This document shows positions 36,875-39,039 of a stretch of DNA of 39,039 nucleotides, piece by piece. Numbering within the stretch: position 1 is the first letter of the stretch; every line of letters starts with the position of its first letter. Below the pieces are notes generated by a model. The model was not told the DNA's origin. It worked only from the letters and a program-made list of their open reading frames with translations, and made no database searches. Made by a program: the position numbers and the translations under genes. The stretch lies in the IMG/VR virus record IMGVR_UViG_3300032287_001305, positions 1 to 39,039 of that record. One strand, 5' to 3'. This DNA comes from a virus.

Positions 36875-38462
36875 GTTCTGTCATCCTTCCTGTATATTTA
36901 TTATACAACAACTTACATGCTGGCCCAGTGATGCCGCTAAAGCGGTTCTTCAACACCCTCACCTTGGTGGTGTTACGTTCTGTCTCATCCTCTGCCTGAC
37001 CATTACGTTCCAAACCAATCACCATGTCTGACAGCTGAGCAATGGAGCCTGAGCCACGAAGCTGAGCCAATGATGTGGCTGCTCCCTCTTCGTGTCCCTT
37101 GTCAGAAGGACGCTTGAGGTGGGACACAATGATGAGGCTGATGCCTGTCTTCTGCACCAATGTACGAAGCTCTGTCATCACCATGTCCAATGCTTTACGT
37201 TCATCACCATTCTCTTGACTGCTCACAACAATGGATACATGGTCAAGAAATACATAGCCACAGCCAAATGCAACTGAGAATTCCTCAACACGTTTGATGA
37301 TGTTCTCAATGTTTGTACTACCAAAATGGTCGAACATATAAAGGCGATCACTGCCAAGAGTTGCGTCAAAAGCATCACGTTTTTCCTGTTCAGTTGCATC
37401 ACAGTCTGGTAGATGCAGGGGTTTATTAGCAGCAAGGCTCATCAATGACAAGCCTGTCTTACGCACACTCTCTTCCAAGAACATCAAGCCTACGTTGTCT
37501 TGTGTCTTGTTCAGGATGTGCCATATCACCTCACGTAAAAATTGACTCTTGCCTAAGCCTGAGCCTGCTGTGACAGTGACTAGCTCACCCTTACGAATGC
37601 CATACGTCAGCTTGTTCAGCCCATCGTAGGGGTAGGACACCTCTGCCTTATCCAAGGGCTTAGACACGCTCTCCCACAGAGTAGAGGCAGGGACAATACC
37701 ATCAGGCATGACACGCTCAGCTGCCCACCAACGATCAATGAATTCTTTTTCCTTGCCTGCTAACAGAAAGTCACAGCCATCCTTATATCCCTCGACAGGC
37801 TTGAATGTCTTGGCCTTGCCAGCAAACAAAGAAGCAACCTGCTTAGCTGCCTGCTGTCCAGCATCATCACCATCAAAACAAATGACGATGTTCTCAAAGG
37901 AGGAGAGCCACTCGTATTGCTCTTTGCAATCCTTGGCTGCACCACCTGCACCATTACGAATGGAAACAACAGGCCACTTGCTACCAAGCATTTGATAGAC
38001 AGCCAATGCATCATACTCACCCTCAACGATGGTTAAATATTTACCACCCTTGGTGAACAGCTGCTGACCAAACAAGCCAGTGCCTTTCCATTCACCAACA
38101 GTTTGAAAGTCTTTGCCTGCAATGGTACGTTTCTTTGCAGCAAATAGTTTCTCTTCCTTGTAATAGGGAAACAAGATGTGTGTTGTGTCAGCCACCACCC
38201 CATAGCGTTCCACTGTTGCTTTGCTAATGCGTCTGCTACCAATGGCAGGGGTAGGCAAGCTATGAAAGGTGGCACGAAGGGCATTTACAGCCTCTTGGTT
38301 GATCTCTTTCAACGGGGTGTATGGCATGGGTGCCTCAATCATTTTGTTAGCCTTAGTGTGTGTGTTACAGACAAAGCAATAGGTGCTTCCGTCTTCGTTA
38401 ATTGATAAGCCGTCACTGCTTTCGCAGCTCGGGCATGGTTGGTGTGTCTTCACGAACGCCAT
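36855..38462 (-). CDS. Primase-helicase (T7 gp4-like)
   Basis: The 535-aa protein has a zinc ribbon (Cys10, Cys13, Cys29, Cys32), a TOPRIM-type primase (LTIVEGEYDALA and VICFDGDDAGQQA) and a RecA-like helicase. The helicase carries Walker A TAGSGLGKSQFLRE, YVFLDHVSIVV, LIIVSHLKRP and QLRGSGSIAQLSDM motifs. It makes primers and unwinds DNA at the fork with the family A polymerase. Its length is near that of T7 gp4. Its first codons overlap the 60-aa upstream gene by 50 bases. Confidence 0.95.
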   Translation of the reverse strand: MAFVKTHQPCPSCESSDGLSINEDGSTYCFVCNTHTKANKMIEAPMPYTPLKEINQEAVNALRATFHSLPTPAIGSRRISKATVERYGVVADTTHILFPYYKEEKLFAAKKRTIAGKDFQTVGEWKGTGLFGQQLFTKGGKYLTIVEGEYDALAVYQMLGSKWPVVSIRNGAGGAAKDCKEQYEWLSSFENIVICFDGDDAGQQAAKQVASLFAGKAKTFKPVEGYKDGCDFLLAGKEKEFIDRWWAAERVMPDGIVPASTLWESVSKPLDKAEVSYPYDGLNKLTYGIRKGELVTVTAGSGLGKSQFLREVIWHILNKTQDNVGLMFLEESVRKTGLSLMSLAANKPLHLPDCDATEQEKRDAFDATLGSDRLYMFDHFGSTNIENIIKRVEEFSVAFGCGYVFLDHVSIVVSSQENGDERKALDMVMTELRTLVQKTGISLIIVSHLKRPSDKGHEEGAATSLAQLRGSGSIAQLSDMVIGLERNGQAEDETERNTTKVRVLKNRFSGITGPACKLLYNKYTGRMTERDEETI

Positions 38463-38595
38463 GTTCTTCCTCTGTTTGTTGTGGCTCTATTGTAGCAGGC
38501 TTCTTACCAAAAATCAAATCCCAATTGTTAAGAATGGCTTGTGCATTTTCATTACGTCTTGCACTGCCCTTACCTCCATCACCATGTGTACTCAT
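38413..38595 (-). CDS. Small conserved phage protein, 60 aa
   Basis: The ORF reads MSTHGDGGKGSARRNENAQA, ILNNWDLIFGKKPATIEPQQ, TEEEHGVREDTPTMPELRKQ. The opening GxGKGSxxR followed by NNWDxIFGKK resembles a small protein of unknown function commonly encoded by phages. AAGGAG lies before the ATG, which overlaps the previous stop (ATGA). The last 50 bases overlap the helicase gene in another frame. Confidence 0.75.
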   Translation of the reverse strand: MSTHGDGGKGSARRNENAQAILNNWDLIFGKKPATIEPQQTEEEHGVREDTPTMPELRKQ

Positions 38596-39039
38596 GTGTT
38601 CTTCTCCTTGAGTTTGGCTTCTACGGCTTCAATAAACGGCCCCCAACCTTTGTCTTCGTCCCAATCGGTAAACAATTTAGTTTGCTCATCATCCGTCAGC
38701 GAGACCCACGGTCTCTCCCATGTGCGTTGTTGTGGTGCTGGCGCAATAGCAAGATGACAACGCAATTCGTTAGCCAAGCGGTAGGCTTTGCTTAGATATT
38801 CTTCTTGCTTTGGCTCACCCTGCTCTTGCTTTGGTTGTGGTGTGGTGTAGAGCTTTGTGCCAACTTCGGGATATGACTTATTCCAACGAATAACGCCTTT
38901 AACAATACATTCGCCAACAGGCTCACCCTGCTCTTGCTTGGGAGCAGACAAGTCTGCGACAAGTGCTTCTTCGCCAAGCCGCAAAGCCTCATGAAAATCA
39001 TCTCCATCAAACGGAACTATGTCTAAGTTAATACAGCAC
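38592..39039 (-). CDS. Ea22-like repeat protein, 5' end outside the window
   Basis: The frame is open to the right edge, so the start is missing; at least 148 residues are visible. It has two copies of the module PKQEQGEP (separated by about 40 residues, with VGTKLYTTPQ between) and a C-terminal PWVSLTDDEQTKLFTDWDED. This architecture matches the variable repeat proteins (Ea22/Eaa-like) of phages, many from betaproteobacterial hosts as I recall. The function is unknown. The repeat is also visible as DNA (GGCTCACCCTGCTCTTGCTT at about 38813 and 38921). Confidence 0.75.
   Translation of the reverse strand, partial: CCINLDIVPFDGDDFHEALRLGEEALVADLSAPKQEQGEPVGECIVKGVIRWNKSYPEVGTKLYTTPQPKQEQGEPKQEEYLSKAYRLANELRCHLAIAPAPQQRTWERPWVSLTDDEQTKLFTDWDEDKGWGPFIEAVEAKLKEKNT

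Noticed and set aside
1-39039. Direct circular closure of the window ends
   Set aside because: Joining position 39039 to 1 truncates the left-edge gene after 22 codons and gives the right-edge ORF no start; no terminal overlap is visible.
1-39039. Integrase, repressor, RNA polymerase, toxin-antitoxin or anti-CRISPR genes
   Set aside because: No motif for any of these was found in the plausible genes; small unknown ORFs could hide an anti-host function but nothing in their sequence shows it.

Overview
The window looks like most of the genome of a lytic, short-tailed (podovirus-type) bacteriophage. It carries a terminase/portal/scaffold/HK97-fold capsid module, head-tail adaptor and nozzle proteins, several tail-fibre genes, large internal (ejection) proteins, a lysis cassette, and a T7-style replisome (family A DNA polymerase, primase-helicase, 5'-3' exonuclease, SSB-like protein). 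Nucleotide metabolism genes (class II ribonucleotide reductase, ThyX) and a tRNA-Arg are also present. I see no single-subunit RNA polymerase, integrase or recognisable repressor, so this is neither an autographivirus nor an obvious temperate phage. Three textbook sigma-70 promoters point to use of host RNA polymerase. The host is unknown; the Ea22-like repeat protein at the right edge is a type I associate with phages of Betaproteobacteria, which is a weak inference.

Layout. Positions 1-2285 hold leftward small early-type genes, including a GP88-like cysteine protein. Positions 2286-3253 are a gene-free control region with divergent promoters, inverted repeats and three helically phased DnaA boxes, a candidate origin. 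Positions 3254-27795 are the rightward virion and lysis arm: AT-hook protein (possible small terminase), muramidase-like protein, large terminase, portal, a collagen-like/glycine-rich fibre, scaffold, capsid, a cluster of fibre genes each followed by a small chaperone-like ORF, lysis genes, adaptor, nozzle, collar fibre and four internal virion proteins. A bidirectional terminator at 27797-27825 separates this arm from the leftward replication and metabolism arm (27826-39039). Both ends of the window cut a leftward gene.

The leftward genes are packed with 1-4 base stop/start overlaps, implying translational coupling. Several starts are GTG or TTG, and many small genes (26-60 codons) lie in the gaps between larger ones.

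The most unusual signals are these. (1) An 18-bp bipartite motif, RGTWACT-N4-AGTWACC, occurs six times exactly and once with one mismatch. Three copies sit just upstream of leftward start codons and one sits just upstream of the tRNA. (2) A structured, G+C-richer non-coding stretch at 34025-34145 has its own strong leftward promoter. (3) A phased DnaA-box control region lies between the two arms. (4) A run of exchangeable-looking fibre/chaperone cassettes, including a cupin-like protein, lies between capsid and lysis genes. All functional names come from motif recognition by eye; no database search was run.
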